A stretch of DNA of 64,000 nt from Apodemus sylvaticus (GCF_947179515.1 NC_067495.1:91549423-91613422); one strand, 5' to 3'. Positions 34,301 to 42,025 are shown, counted from the stretch's first letter. Program-made: numbers and translations. The notes: generated from the letters alone by a model not told the origin.

Positions 34301-35665
34301 CAGCCCCATGAAGTTGTCCTGTGACCTACACACGTGCTCTATGGCATAAATGCATCTACACGTACCACACACATACACACAGTAATAATAATGAGTAAAT
34401 ATTTTCAAAAGTAACGGTACCAACAGCATAGGATTGTAACCATCCTAAATGCAGAATTCAGCAAGATACTAGGAATATAGCACATAATCAGATAATCACA
34501 ATTATCTATCATTGTCATCACATGCAACAGATAGTGTCCTTGTCCTCTTTATTATCCAAGGAACAGCCTTTTTCCTTTCCTAACTGATTTTTAAGTTCAC
34601 ATTCAAAATACAGTTTTCATCCCAGCCTCTGGACATTCATGTCGCCATACTTTGTTCTCACCTGTTGTCCTCCCCATTGCCCTCCTCTGTGCCCCACCCC
34701 TCCCCCTCCAGTTCCCTTCCTTCTCTCCCAGCTCTCTTATAGCATGAGTGTCATTGGCCTCTTTAGTTCCAGGAACAATCTTTAATGAATTCCTGGGGTT
34801 CTCTAACACGAGCTATGCCTTAAACTGAGGATCAGGTGTGTAGCTATGAAACTGCAGAAAGAATCAGGCTCTAAATAGCCTAATTATAATTGAAATGGCA
34901 GCAAAAGACCCTTAGGTGTTGGACCATTCTTACAAGAACCAGGAGCCTTTGACTCATGTTGTTGATAATTAAACAATCTAAGAGGTTTCTTTAAGGGGGA
35001 AAGCACAGTTTGTGGCACCAGAAAAAGCTTCTTAAAGCCCCAGGGCAAAAGGGTGGGCACAGAGTCTCTAAGGCTGCTTTTTAAGCTCAGGGGTCTAAGA
35101 ACGAGGTCATGAAGACAAAGCCACTTACTTCATGTCTTACCTCTTGCTAGCCACCCACTGAATCAGATGGCAATGGCTCTGCAGGCTCATCCCTAGCTTC
35201 CTCTCCACGCCAGTCTGAAGGCAGCCATCCCCGGGAGAAGGGACAGACTACTCCAGACACTGAGGTTGCAGGTAAGTCCCCACCATGTAACCTCCAGCGA
35301 TTTCTCATTCCCAAAGTCTTACCAGAGCTGAGACTAGAGTTGTGCATAATTGATTTGTTGGCTGTTTCTCTCATATGCTTCTTCTAAAAATGTCTCATGA
35401 GGCCCTCCTCCATTTGAATGGGAGGGTATGAAAGTACTCTGAACCCTATTCAGCTAATGTAAGCCTACTTCAGCCTCTTGTCTTCCTTATTATAAAGGAA
35501 ATCTCAAAATATCTTTCCAAATCTCTCTCTTCTAACTTAGATGATATGGGGTCAAAGAGTCAGGATGTCAGCCTATGCTTAGAAGACATCATGGAGAAGC
35601 TCCGCCACGCCTTCCCCAATGTGCGAAGCTCTGATGTGACTGCAAACACTCTGATGGCCTCTTGA
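7221..35665 (+). CDS. Drp2: Drp2, dystrophin-related protein 2 (whole coding span, 22 exons)
   Basis: DRP2 is a short dystrophin-family protein that links beta-dystroglycan at the plasma membrane to the cytoskeleton. In Schwann cells it works with periaxin to organise the internodal appositions (established knowledge). Read here: 22 coding exons with consistent GT-AG sites and phases sum to 2874 nt, 957 codons plus TGA, the family length. Domain order: two spectrin-like repeats (about 100-180 and 230-335); a WW domain with Trp358, Trp380 and Pro383; the EF-hand-like region (about 390-600); a ZZ zinc finger with Cys610, Cys613, Cys634, Cys637; and a C-terminal coiled coil (about 765-876). There is no N-terminal actin-binding domain, as expected for DRP2. 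The start at 7221 (MQPLVMQGCPY) matches the known N-terminus. No frameshift or premature stop is seen. The introns hold mainly SINEs, MIR/L2/L1M remnants and microsatellites, listed separately. Confidence 0.97.
7646..7818 (+). repeat. (CTCCCT)n hexanucleotide array
   Basis: About 29 nearly perfect CTCCCT units are followed by CT/CTTT-rich sequence to about 7850. It lies in Drp2 intron 1, about 310 bp after coding exon 1. The minus strand is (GGGAGA)n. The long Glu-Arg frame read from it is an artefact. Confidence 0.97.
7975..8365 (-). repeat. Rodent interspersed repeat, antisense, family not named
   Basis: The stretch containing 'agggtttctatttctgcaca', 'catgaccaagaagcaagttg' and 'ggatttattcagcttacac' matches a very common rodent transposon-derived sequence. 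Read on the minus strand it carries an AATAAA signal. I recognise the sequence but am not sure of its family name. Confidence 0.6.
8366..8430 (+). repeat. (TG)n with CG-rich alternating flank
   Basis: About 15 TG units are followed by 'gcgcgtgcgcgcacacgcgc', a short alternating purine-pyrimidine palindromic stretch. Confidence 0.9.
10350..10705 (+). other. Drp2: Candidate alternative first exon and promoter of Drp2
   Basis: This is a locally GC-rich, repeat-free segment ending in a donor (gtatgg at 10706). It contains an ATG at 10663 in a strong context (aaaaccATGg). Joined to the exon at 11739, that ATG gives only a 15-codon frame, stopping at TAG 11741-11743 just inside the next exon. The first useful in-frame start would then be Met79 (MNLCWNE), which fits a known shorter human DRP2 isoform lacking residues 1-78 (from memory). 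A forkhead-like site 'gtaaacaaacac' lies at 10519-10530. The 5' boundary is not visible. The alternative is unusually GC-rich intron sequence. Confidence 0.55.
11739..11902 (+). CDS. Drp2: Drp2 coding exon 2 (residues 40-94)
   Basis: 164 bp, acceptor 'tgtccag', donor gtaagt, ending after two bases of Arg94. It contains internal Met79 (MNLCWNEIKKKSHNL), the likely start of a shorter isoform. Confidence 0.95.
12200..12310 (-). repeat. B1 fragment, antisense
   Basis: It shows 'acaggctggccttgaacctt' and 'agtgctaggcttataggcaa' followed by 'caccactatgcctggc'. Confidence 0.65.
12527..12742 (-). repeat. (TTTA)n plus B4 SINE, antisense
   Basis: A TTTA run at 12527-12572 is the tail of an antisense element. 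It is followed by a B1-like part and then an ID-like end ('caactgagctgtatctccag'). Confidence 0.7.
12955..13100 (+). repeat. MIR fragment
   Basis: It shows a decayed MIR order: 'gttgtagagtcagataaccc', then 'cataagattgttgtaagaat'. The call rests on pattern only. Confidence 0.45.
13836..13992 (+). CDS. Drp2: Drp2 coding exon 3 (residues 94-146)
   Basis: 157 bp completing Arg94 and encoding ARLEAFSDHSGKLQLPLQEI and onward. It begins the first spectrin-like repeat (Trp in IIDWLSQKDEEL). Donor gtatgt. Confidence 0.97.
14458..14600 (-). repeat. (GTTT)n and B1-like SINE, antisense
   Basis: A TTTG run of about 35 bp precedes a diverged antisense B1-like stretch ('atagctcaggctagccttga'). Confidence 0.6.
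14837..14957 (+). CDS. Drp2: Drp2 coding exon 4 (residues 147-187)
   Basis: 121 bp encoding AFMEEVKSKGPYIYSVLESA and the end of the first spectrin-like repeat. Acceptor 'tttcacag', donor gtaggt. Confidence 0.97.
15203..15380 (+). repeat. Polypurine tract: (GA)n, (GGAA)n, (GGGA)n
   Basis: About 178 bp almost free of pyrimidines on the + strand, in blocks of GA, then GGAA/GGGA, then GA again. It lies in Drp2 intron 4. Confidence 0.95.
15621..15683 (+). repeat. (GATA)n tetranucleotide microsatellite
   Basis: About 15 uninterrupted ATAG units in Drp2 intron 4. Confidence 0.97.
16529..16652 (+). repeat. (CA)n-(GACA)n-(GT)n inverted microsatellite
   Basis: A CA run (about 16529-16560), a spacer with GACA repeats, and a GT run (about 16617-16652) stand on one strand. 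The two runs are complementary and could pair as a hairpin. It lies about 230 bp upstream of Drp2 exon 5. Confidence 0.95.
16881..17149 (+). CDS. Drp2: Drp2 coding exon 5 (residues 187-276)
   Basis: 269 bp encoding RIQNLSRFVWKQATVASELW through SLPEHIQAIK. It links the first repeat to the start of the second spectrin-like repeat. Acceptor 'gccctcacag', donor gtatgt. This exon first identified the gene. Confidence 0.98.
17500..17646 (+). CDS. Drp2: Drp2 coding exon 6 (residues 277-325)
   Basis: 147 bp, phase 0 at both ends, encoding LFKEEFSPVKDGVKLVNDLA through QWKQLQ. Second spectrin-like repeat. Skipping it would keep the frame. Confidence 0.97.
18077..18155 (+). CDS. Drp2: Drp2 coding exon 7 (residues 326-352)
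   Basis: 79 bp encoding VSVAERLKQLQDAHRDFGPG and QHFLS, the end of the second spectrin-like repeat leading to the WW domain. Donor gtatgt. Confidence 0.96.
18290..18425 (+). repeat. MIR fragment
   Basis: A decayed MIR-like order: 'gtggtgcttaaaagagcag' followed by 'gtgcctcagcctaagagc'. Confidence 0.45.
18480..19320 (-). repeat. L2 LINE, antisense, with an internal 94-bp duplication
   Basis: It opens with the antisense L2 end ('gccaggtacttttctgggca', 'ctcatattctagtggcggt') and continues through 'agggtgacatgatctgattt'. Two similar blocks starting at about 18695 and 18789 ('agagacattgcag', 'agagatactgcag') show a 94-bp tandem duplication. Old mammalian repeat in Drp2 intron 7. Confidence 0.7.
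19846..20065 (+). repeat. B2/B3 SINE
   Basis: A decayed B2 head is followed by 'ttcaattacgagctcccaca' and 'cttcttctgacctctacagg', then an A-rich tail. It ends about 75 bp upstream of Drp2 exon 8. Confidence 0.75.
20140..20200 (+). CDS. Drp2: Drp2 coding exon 8 (residues 352-372), first half of WW domain
   Basis: 61 bp encoding SVQVPWERAISPNKVPYYIN, with the first conserved Trp358 and the Tyr-Tyr pair 369-370 of the WW fold. Donor gtgagt. Confidence 0.97.
20433..20496 (+). repeat. (TG)n/(TCTG)n microsatellite
   Basis: An interrupted TG run with TCTG units ends about 50 bp before Drp2 exon 9. Confidence 0.9.
20546..20607 (+). CDS. Drp2: Drp2 coding exon 9 (residues 372-393), second half of WW domain
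   Basis: 62 bp encoding HQAQTTCWDHPKMTELYQTL, with the second Trp380 and Pro383. Acceptor 'ttgtttgtag', donor gtgaga. Confidence 0.97.
20750..21160 (+). repeat. Ancient L1 (L1M-type) 3' end
   Basis: The stretch follows the familiar L1 tail order: 'agaagcaatgctcacaggct', 'tagttaatagtatagttt', 'caagctatatacgctaaaca', 'gtacttcaataatgtggttt'. Confidence 0.6.
21947..22021 (+). CDS. Drp2: Drp2 coding exon 10 (residues 393-418)
   Basis: 75 bp encoding DLNNIKFSAYRTAMKLRRVQ KALR, the start of the EF-hand-like region. It keeps frame if skipped. Donor gtatgt. Confidence 0.97.
23055..23256 (+). CDS. Drp2: Drp2 coding exon 11 (residues 418-485)
   Basis: 202 bp encoding LDLVTLTTALEIFNEHDLQA through MSLNWLLNVFD, the first EF-hand-like domain of the dystrophin family. 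Donor gtaaaa is slightly weaker than its neighbours. Confidence 0.97.
23443..23528 (+). CDS. Drp2: Drp2 coding exon 12 (residues 485-514)
   Basis: 86 bp encoding GRSGKMRALSFKTGIACLCG TEVKEKLQ, part of the EF-hand-like region. Donor gtgagt. Confidence 0.97.
23870..24150 (+). repeat. Pyrimidine-rich intronic tract
   Basis: About 280 bp of Drp2 intron 12 are dominated by C and T ('cttttctttttctttttc' and similar), ending about 200 bp before exon 13. No transposon match is recognised. Confidence 0.7.
24346..24503 (+). CDS. Drp2: Drp2 coding exon 13 (residues 514-566)
   Basis: 158 bp encoding LFSQVANSGSQCDQRHLGAL through VRSCFRF. The acceptor is unusual: a weak, purine-containing tract ends in tandem CAGCAG (24340-24345). 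I place the exon after the second CAG because that gives Tyr514 as in the family. Confidence 0.96.
24772..24938 (+). CDS. Drp2: Drp2 coding exon 14 (residues 567-622), start of ZZ finger
   Basis: 167 bp encoding STGKPVIEASQFLEWVNLEP through KCSICRQCPIKGF. It carries zinc ligands Cys610 and Cys613 and nearby Cys616 of the ZZ domain, which supports the dystroglycan-binding module. Donor gtatgg. Confidence 0.97.
25418..25605 (+). repeat. B2 SINE
   Basis: Clear B2 landmarks: 'ggggctggaaagaaagctcc', 'gttaagagcactggctgccc', 'cacatggtggctcacaacca', then an A-rich tail. Confidence 0.92.
26750..26861 (+). CDS. Drp2: Drp2 coding exon 15 (residues 622-659), end of ZZ finger
   Basis: 112 bp encoding YRSLKQFNVDICQTCFLTGR ASKGNKLHYPIMEYYTP, with Cys634, Cys637 and His650. 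Acceptor 'tctccccaag', donor gtatga. Confidence 0.97.
27440..27655 (-). repeat. B3 SINE, antisense
   Basis: Antisense B3 order: 'aagatttatccattttgtat', 'cctggtgcctgaagaggcca', 'gtgctgggaattgaacccga', 'taactgctgagccatctttc'. Confidence 0.88.
27955..28125 (+). repeat. B3 SINE
   Basis: Sense B3-like order: 'ggggcagcaggatggcttac', 'tagaacccatgtgctggaag', 'tcctctgacctccactgtgt'. Confidence 0.7.
28322..28364 (+). repeat. (CA)n microsatellite
   Basis: About 20 CA units sit just before a B2 element in Drp2 intron 15. Confidence 0.92.
28381..28615 (+). repeat. B2 SINE with AT-rich microsatellite tail
   Basis: 'gggctggagaaatggctcta' starts a complete B2 element. Its tail passes into alternating AT/CATATA repeats at about 28560-28615. 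Confidence 0.88.
29329..29465 (+). CDS. Drp2: Drp2 coding exon 16 (residues 660-705)
   Basis: 137 bp encoding TTSSENMRDFATTLKNKFRS through SVLESDCSE. Region after the ZZ finger. Acceptor 'cacccctgcag', donor gtgagt. Confidence 0.97.
29719..29784 (+). CDS. Drp2: Drp2 coding exon 17 (residues 705-727)
   Basis: 66 bp encoding PASSPMLPHADTHSRIEHFA. Its length is a multiple of three. Acceptor 'tttcttctag', donor gtacca. Confidence 0.96.
29987..30052 (+). CDS. Drp2: Drp2 coding exon 18 (residues 727-749)
   Basis: 66 bp encoding LAEMESQNCSFFNDSLSPDD S. It can be skipped in frame. Acceptor 'gtctttctag', donor gtgagt. Confidence 0.96.
30859..31002 (+). CDS. Drp2: Drp2 coding exon 19 (residues 749-797)
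   Basis: 144 bp encoding DEDQYLLRHSSPITDREPAF through KILAHLEDENR, the beginning of the C-terminal coiled coil. Donor gtaggt. Confidence 0.97.
31050..31258 (+). repeat. MIR SINE
   Basis: Good MIR order: 'gatcaagtcacttacaactt', 'tccattttctcagatgttta', 'atgagatcaagcatagaacg', in Drp2 intron 19. Confidence 0.7.
32619..32856 (+). CDS. Drp2: Drp2 coding exon 20 (residues 797-876), coiled coil
   Basis: 238 bp encoding ILQGELRRLKWQHEEAAEVP through QLQRLRELLLQ. The spacing of Leu and charged residues is typical of the dystrobrevin-binding coiled coil. Acceptor 'tgtccatgacag', donor gtgagg. Confidence 0.97.
33640..33775 (+). repeat. MIR fragment
   Basis: Decayed MIR order: 'gctctgggcttgactacagt', 'taagttatttaactgtattt', 'tttgtaaaacagaggtcaag'. 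Confidence 0.6.
33820..34200 (+). repeat. B2/B3 SINE interrupted by a young B1
   Basis: The outer element begins near 'agatataaatggctcagaag' and resumes at 34041 with 'aacaccagagttcagttgct'. The inserted B1 spans 33860-34040, including an A-rich tail. It is flanked by 'aagaatgattgtccag' (33844-33859) and 'aagaatgcttgtccag' (34041-34056), a target-site duplication differing at one base. Confidence 0.9.
34215..34400 (+). repeat. B3 SINE
   Basis: It begins 'ggggctggcaagatggttaa' with later 'cctgagttctatttctggag' and 'gtcctgtgacctacacacg'. Moderately diverged. Confidence 0.75.
35151..35271 (+). CDS. Drp2: Drp2 coding exon 21 (residues 877-917)
   Basis: 121 bp encoding PPTESDGNGSAGSSLASSPR and EKGQTTPDTEVA, a Ser/Gly-rich low-complexity stretch. 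Acceptor 'cctcttgctag', donor gtaagt. Confidence 0.97.
35541..35665 (+). CDS. Drp2: Drp2 coding exon 22 (residues 917-957) and stop
   Basis: It encodes DDMGSKSQDVSLCLEDIMEK, then LRHAFPNVRSSDVTANTLMAS and TGA at 35663-35665. The end matches the family C-terminus. Confidence 0.97.
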
Positions 35666-36513
35666 TGGAGTCAGACTCCCATCCTGTAGTTCATGGTCCT
35701 GTCCTTATTCTTTGTCAATGCCTTCCCTTAACCTTTGCCCAACCTTTCCTATACCCACTGGCCCCACATTCCTCAGCCAGAGATATTTGGGCCTGGGGCA
35801 GCAGCAGGGATCTAATGGTATATGAGATGTGGTGGGGGAAGCGGGGAGGAGAGATGTACTTCCTCTGACTCTCAGAATGTATCCATTAATCCTTAAGATT
35901 GAGCCTGTCCTGTATGTTAACTCTGATGTTGTAGCCCAGGCAAAGGCACTTGTCACCCAGATAAGGAGCAGAAAGTTACCTTGCAGAGCTAAGCAGTGTC
36001 CACTGATCCCTTTTACTTCTCCATGGAATCATAGAAGGGAAAGCCTTCTGGGAAAGAAGGTCCAAGATTCTGCATTATTGATTCCCAAGGGTTATTCCTA
36101 CTCTCTGGCCCAACTAAAAGAGATAAATGAGTATCCCACAGACACTCCTCCAAAGTGCCCCTTGGGATCTCTTGGCAGTTTATGCCGTATTAATTCAGCT
36201 CCAGAGCATAGTTCTCACCTTGAAGAGTCTGTCTACATGTTTTTTCCTTACATATCTTTAATTCATCCTGCCACAATACCTACCAGAACTTCTCTAATGA
36301 AGGAACAATTCATTGTAGACCCCATATTTGGAAACATTAAAGAAATGCTTGTTTCTTTATATTCCCCCACACACACCATGTTCCTGTTTCCTGATGGCCT
36401 TGGCATCCCAAGAGACTCATTGGGATGCTCTGGAAACCCATCTGAAGCCACTCTTTGGTTTCCTGAGTCTATTCTCACTGCTCTGCTAGCGGGAGTGGCA
36501 GCTTATTCAACAG

Positions 36514-36514
<1 letters not shown>

Positions 36515-36574
<60 letters not shown>
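36515..36574 (+). repeat. (CT)n microsatellite in Drp2 3'UTR
   Basis: About 30 uninterrupted CT dinucleotides, likely to vary in length between individuals. Confidence 0.97.
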
Positions 36575-36578
<4 letters not shown>

Positions 36579-39452
36579 CCTCATCTGAGAAAGGAAAAGA
36601 AACCCTCTATCCTAGGGAAGTATGGGCCTGATGCTCTCCAGGACATACCCATTTGATACCATAAGTTGGACTGGGTGAGATGGCTGATTGCTCCCAGATA
36701 TCCACTGGAAAGTTCCAACTGACCAGCCTGAATAGTGGGCCTTGCTTAAAAGCTACTAGACCTGAAACCTGGCCATGTTCCACCCAAGGTGGTATAGCGG
36801 CGAGGTCTTCCTGTGCATAAAACTGTTGCTCACACTGAAAGGTGAACCCAGTCCTCAAAATGAATTAACTTTTTCTAGGCTGTATATACTCTGACTCCTC
36901 TGTCCCGAAACTGTTCAAAAGAGAGTGTGGATGTGGAAAGAGTGGGTTGGGGCCCTTGGATCAGAAGCAGAGTACTTAGGCTACTTTCTGCCCAGGAGAG
37001 CTTTCGCCCCAGAGTCTTGCAATGGACTAAATTTTGAGTTTCTATATTCACACCTATTCTACATATCTACTGTACATCAGTGCTCTCCCAGCCTTACTCA
37101 CATATTAAATTCTAATAGTTCTTAAAGAATTAGTGTCCTGCCTTGCTCTTTGTAAACCTCAGTCTCTAGCGGGAAGATGAAGGCATGCATCCTGGCTGTG
37201 CCCTTAGGCTGTTTTTCTCTACACTGATATTTGAGGTAAATTGACCTTTAGTCCCATCCAAAGAAAGTCTGTGGCCACAGAGTAATTTAACAAGAAGAGG
37301 CATTCTGTTCTCTTCACTAATTTCAAACTTGGTTCCACTGAGACTTGGGCCTTGGGTAAAATTTTCTTATCACCCTTAAACAATGATTCAGACACCAAAA
37401 TAGAGCACATCCAAGCTCTACCTGCTCTATAAAAGGAGCAAAGGACAAAAGGTGTTTGTTAGTTTTTACCAGGCTAAGGCATATAATGCATCCTATGGTC
37501 CCTATTAGGTCCTAAGGCCTTACAGAATGCAGCTGTTGTCACCAGTCAGGAGACAGTGAGATGCTTACAGTTCTGTATTATAAACCAAGTCACGGCAAAC
37601 ACATGGAACTTCTAGGCACCTAGAGTGATCTGTTCCGGGTAGGTAGAGCAGTAGCTTGGCTCCAGAAGCCTAGATTCCATTCTCCCCAACCAAGCCACAG
37701 ATTCAAGGGTCAAATTTCATGCCTGGAGGTCTCTTGGAAAAACTGGGTATCTACTTATATTGCAAGCATTTGGAGGCAAGCATCAAATATAGAACTGGGT
37801 TATAAATCAGAATAAGTTATCTTTGTAAGAGCCTAGATTGTGGGCAGGGTTCAGAAAAAAAATGTTGTGGAACAGGGGACGGAGCACAGATACTATGAAA
37901 CAATCTAAGAGACTTTGTAAAACCGCTGCTTGAGCTCTTAGGCCACCTAGAGTCTGTGAGAATTTTATTGGACTGGACTTGGTAGAAAAGATGTTGATCT
38001 TGTTATGTAGGATTTGTGCTGGATGTAGACTGAAGCAGCAGGTCAAGATTGAAGTCTCACTAAGGGAGTCACTGGCACTTTGCCCCCTTGTGTTTACCTG
38101 CAATGTCCCAGAGGAGTATATTGCTCAGGAATCCGGTAGCAGTCACTGCTCTATATGTAGGCAAGTTGCCTGCAGTGATAGAAATGGCTCCTTGGACAGT
38201 GTGAATCTACACTGGGGTTAGATTTAGCAAAATGAGTTCTATGTTATTGGGTATGTTGTGTGTTGAAGCTCCTAAAGGAGTCTTGTGTAAGGCATAGCCC
38301 TAGAGTTGAAGGTAGTGAAGGAGTTGCTGGATTAGTAGTCAAAGGAAAACCTTCTGACTTATGAGATAGCATCCGCGATGAGGACTATGTTTACTGGATT
38401 TTTCATCAGTGTAGGCAATTTATTCTGGACAGAATTTGATAGAGAGCCATTGAGAGGGTAGCTGTGCTTTCGGCTCAAGCAGAGTGGCTTCACATTGATT
38501 GGCAACTGTTAGGGAAGGCTGACTGACTAGAAGACATAAGGCTGTGGTAAGTAGTTCCTTAGAGTTTTCTACCAGAAGGACATGTGCCCTTCTCTTCAGA
38601 ATGTAAGGGTGAAAATCAAGGTTCTCAATGTTTCTCGCAAGGCCCAGGCTCAGGCAGTACTGCACTATGGAGAAAGCAGATTGAGATGTCAGGTGTTTGA
38701 TGAACTGGTCCAGCAGGCCACAATAGTGAAAAACAAACCAAGGGGCAAGGCAGAGGCAGAGCCTGGGAGAGCTTTTTTACCACCAGATTAATTTTCAGGA
38801 CTACTGTTCCTTCCTGGGGTATGTGTGTTTAAAGGGTTTTGGGGGTTCAGTCCCCAGCTTCAGGCTTGAACATTTGCTTGCCATTTTCAGTGGCAGAGTT
38901 ATGGCCTCTGGGACTATTTTCTGTTATTACGTCCATCCAATTTCCCTTGGTACATTGACAAATATACAACGAAGTTAGGAACAGTCTTGGGAGAGAACCT
39001 AGAAGTGTTGCCCTAAGACTGGAAATTGAGCTCCTTGGCTGGGCAGCCTAATCTGTGGGCCTTCCTTCAGAAACTTGGGGCTTGGAACAAAGAAAGACTT
39101 CAGCAATTCCTCACTTTATTAATACATGCGACTATGGGAGAGGGGAAGACTCAAGACCAGGGCTCCTCTCCCTGTGTGCTTCTCCTCCTTTAGTGCCATT
39201 TTTGGAAGAAGACCTGCTGAATGTCCTTGCTGTTCCCAAGGCAGTATTAAAGGCAGACTGAAGTCTGCTATGCTGCTTGCTGGCTGTAAGAATGGATCAC
39301 AAGGATAAAAATTAGAGGATTGGGGAGGTATCAAGGGTGGCATGCAAATGTATAAAAGTTTGGGATAAAGGGGGCTAGGAGCAAATGGGTTAACTTCAAT
39401 TGCCACTCACTGTGGTGCTTTTCCCATTTTATCCTTGAATTCTGCTTTGAAG

Positions 39453-39458
39453 AATAAA
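39453..39458 (+). terminator. Drp2: Polyadenylation signal, Drp2
   Basis: AATAAA followed by a T/G-rich stretch ('tttgtatttgtttac') is the first canonical signal after the stop that fits a long repeat-free 3'UTR. An ATTAAA at about 37104 is a possible earlier site. Confidence 0.65.
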
Positions 39459-39603
39459 TTTGTATTTGTTTACTTTGGTTCCTCTGCTCATTCTCTCCAA
39501 TCATGACATTTGGCCCTCTTCCAAAATTTTGGGGTGGACAGAAAAGAGCATAGGTCAAAAAGCCACAGGAATATTGCCAAACAGTTAACAGTTAAGCTCT
39601 GTC

Positions 39604-39656
39604 ATATATATATATATAGTGTGTGTGTGTGTGTGTATGTGTGTGTGTGTGTGTGT
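39604..39656 (+). repeat. (TA)n(GT)n microsatellite
   Basis: A short TA run joins a GT run of about 40 bp just beyond the Drp2 end. Confidence 0.93.
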
Positions 39657-39848
39657 TAAAATATCCCCATGAACTGATGGTGATCATTTTATTTACCACC
39701 ATTTCATGCCAAAATAAAGCAGTCAGTCCTTCATCTGCACCAATTTTCCTTTCCTTGTCAGTCCATAGCAATACTGTCAGTACAAATGTGAATCACATCC
39801 ATATTAAAAATTTTGAAGCATGTCACAGAAGTAAAAGTAAATTGGGAA

Positions 39849-40260
39849 GATCAGGAGTATGAGCTCTCAGAATACCAGCAATTGCTTCAGGAATGAAGTG
39901 TGCACAAAAAAAGCCGGGGGGGGGGGGGGGTCGGGGAATGAAAGAAACTTTGAAAAGGTTTCACTGGTCCCTCCCAGAAGGGAGAGGCTAAATTACATTC
40001 CTCAGACCACAGGGTGGTCCCTGTGGCTAGGAAAGGCCCAGAGTTTGTGGGCCACCTACCTCATCCCCTATCAACCAGTTAGTTTAAAGGTTAGCACTGT
40101 TCTGCCAATCATATTGTGCCTAATGGCGGGTACCTGAGAACTGTATAAAAGGCCCAGGCAGCCCGAAGTGCACATAGTTCTGTCTCCATGTGCAGGGTGG
40201 TCCCAGCATGCTGGATAATAAATAAAAATCCTCTTGCTTTTTGCATCGGAAAAAAAAAAG
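39849..40260 (+). mobile_element. Retrocopy of an endogenous retrovirus transcript 3' end
   Basis: The insertion is bounded by the perfect 12-bp repeat 'gtaaattgggaa' (39837-39848 and 40261-40272). It contains an A-rich then G15-rich polypurine stretch (39906-39936) and a U3 beginning 'aatgaaag' at about 39937. TATAAAA (40144-40150), overlapping AATAAA signals (40217-40226), then 'gcatcgg' and a short oligo-A tail follow. The order polypurine tract, U3, R, poly-A is the 3' end of a class I (gammaretrovirus-like) ERV RNA. The poly-A end without U5 and the 12-bp duplication indicate LINE-1-mediated retroposition rather than retroviral integration. No coding capacity is present. Confidence 0.75.
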
Positions 40261-42025
40261 GTAAATTGGGAAAATTAACTATTTTAGCCCACCCAACAAA
40301 TACTATCCTTCCAGCTATTCATTTACAATTAATATTATTATTAATTTAACCTCTCATTGGGAATATTTTACGTTTTTGCTGAGTCTTTGGAATTGTCAAA
40401 AATGTCAGCTCGTGATAAGACAAGAAACCATATGTATACACTTACAGAGACACAACAATAATGGAATATTGCTATAAGCTCCCAGGGTCCTTTTGTCTCA
40501 AAGGCTGATGCTAAAATGAAAGGGATCAGATGATATAAGGCGGTGGGCCACTGTTACTGAGTTGCCAATGCTATATTGTAGCTGAGCAGGCCTGTGGCCT
40601 ATAGCTGAACCTCCAATAGCCCTCCACCCTATAAGAATGAGGAAGGCGAATGAGACACTGCATCATGGTAGCCTCCATAGATAGGAAGGCGAGTAAACAG
40701 TCTGGTAGTCACCTTTACAAGTCACTTCATGTATTCTGGGAAAGTTACAAGGTGCCCCACCAAGACCTGAGTCAGTTTGCCACTGAGTTTTACTTTCATG
40801 GCCCATGCAGATGGTGTAAAATTTCAGTGTACCAGCATCAAGCACCTCTATAGAAATCCATTATATAATGTTATTTACAGACACACCAATCATGGATATA
40901 TTATAATAATATATTAAGCATGACTAGCAGATACCCTATTAGAGACCACAGGACTTTAAGGTCAAATAATTATGAAGCTGTGCCAAAGAAAAACTTCTGA
41001 AGGTGTCAGTGTGTATACACATCTTAGTATGTGTATAGTCAAGATTTGGAGAGCCATGACAGCAAAGATTTTGTGATGAAAGCAGTGGTAAAGCAGTCCC
41101 CATGGGTGACACTGAGAAGTGTCACTAGAGAGAACAGAAATGCATTCAAGATGTATAAACTTATCTTTACCTATGTTGTCTCACTTCCTTCCCTGCATCT
41201 CAGCAGAGTTCTGCCTGCTCTCAAGCTAAATTGGACAGAGACTTCGATACGGGTATCTTTCATGTGTCACTCCTCTGTGCCACCTGTGACACATGTGCCA
41301 TCCTTCCTGCCTCAGTGGTCTAGCAGTGTGACTTAGATATTTCTGTCCCAGTCCTCCACCTTGGCTGACCTGGAAGATCCACCTCCCTTGCAAACTCAAC
41401 CTCTTGGCCTACCCTGACATAGAATGTCTTTTCCCCATTGTCCTTCTCTTCTTCATATAGTTTCAGTCCTAGGTTTCTAGAAAACAAGTTTGCATCATCT
41501 TTGAGTTTAAGATTTTCTTATCCTTCTGTCCCAATATTAGTGTAACTTTTTTGGGACATGCTTATGTCCTTTGATTCTACTTCTTTCCGTGAATGTGAAT
41601 TGTCCTTAACATTCCAGCTGTCTTTGACCCGCTTTCCCAGGCTCCACCTATATACACTGATTCACTCTTCTCTTCCCACAGCTTATTTTCATTTGGGATA
41701 GAGCACTAACCTTTCTTAGAGCAGTAATCACTTTTTTAATTGGAACCAGGCTGGGGTCTAGGTGTTAACTGGATGAACCCTCAGAGCGGTGACCTACCTA
41801 CAAGACAAATGGCAGGGCTGCAACTGCAACCCTGTGTTCATTTCATCTACATGAATACTGAATTCAAACACAGGAGCTGCTAGTTTGTATTCCTCTTTAT
41901 CCTCTGTTCCTTCAGTGTTATATAGGTATGATGTGATGGTTTGCATCCTTCAAAAGGACATAGGCTGTTTTGTAACCCAAGGACTCCTTTAATACTCTGT
42001 ATTGATGGCATCTTGTGTCATAAGT

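Larger units (their letters stand above)
35666..39475 (+). other. Drp2: Drp2 3' untranslated region
   Basis: After the stop, about 3.8 kb contain no recognisable SINE or LINE, unlike the introns and flanks, which fits a long selected 3'UTR. It includes a (CT)n run at 36515-36574. A 275-codon open frame at 35829-36656 has no recognisable domain and I treat it as chance. The end is placed after the AATAAA at 39453. Confidence 0.75.

Noticed and set aside
35829..36656. 275-codon open frame after the Drp2 stop
   Set aside because: It lies in the 3'UTR, has no recognisable domain, and ends in a Ser-Leu run encoded by a CT microsatellite. A chance frame is the simplest reading.
39849..40260. Solo LTR from homologous recombination
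   Set aside because: The element ends at an oligo-A tail without U5 and has a 12-bp duplication, unlike a solo LTR.
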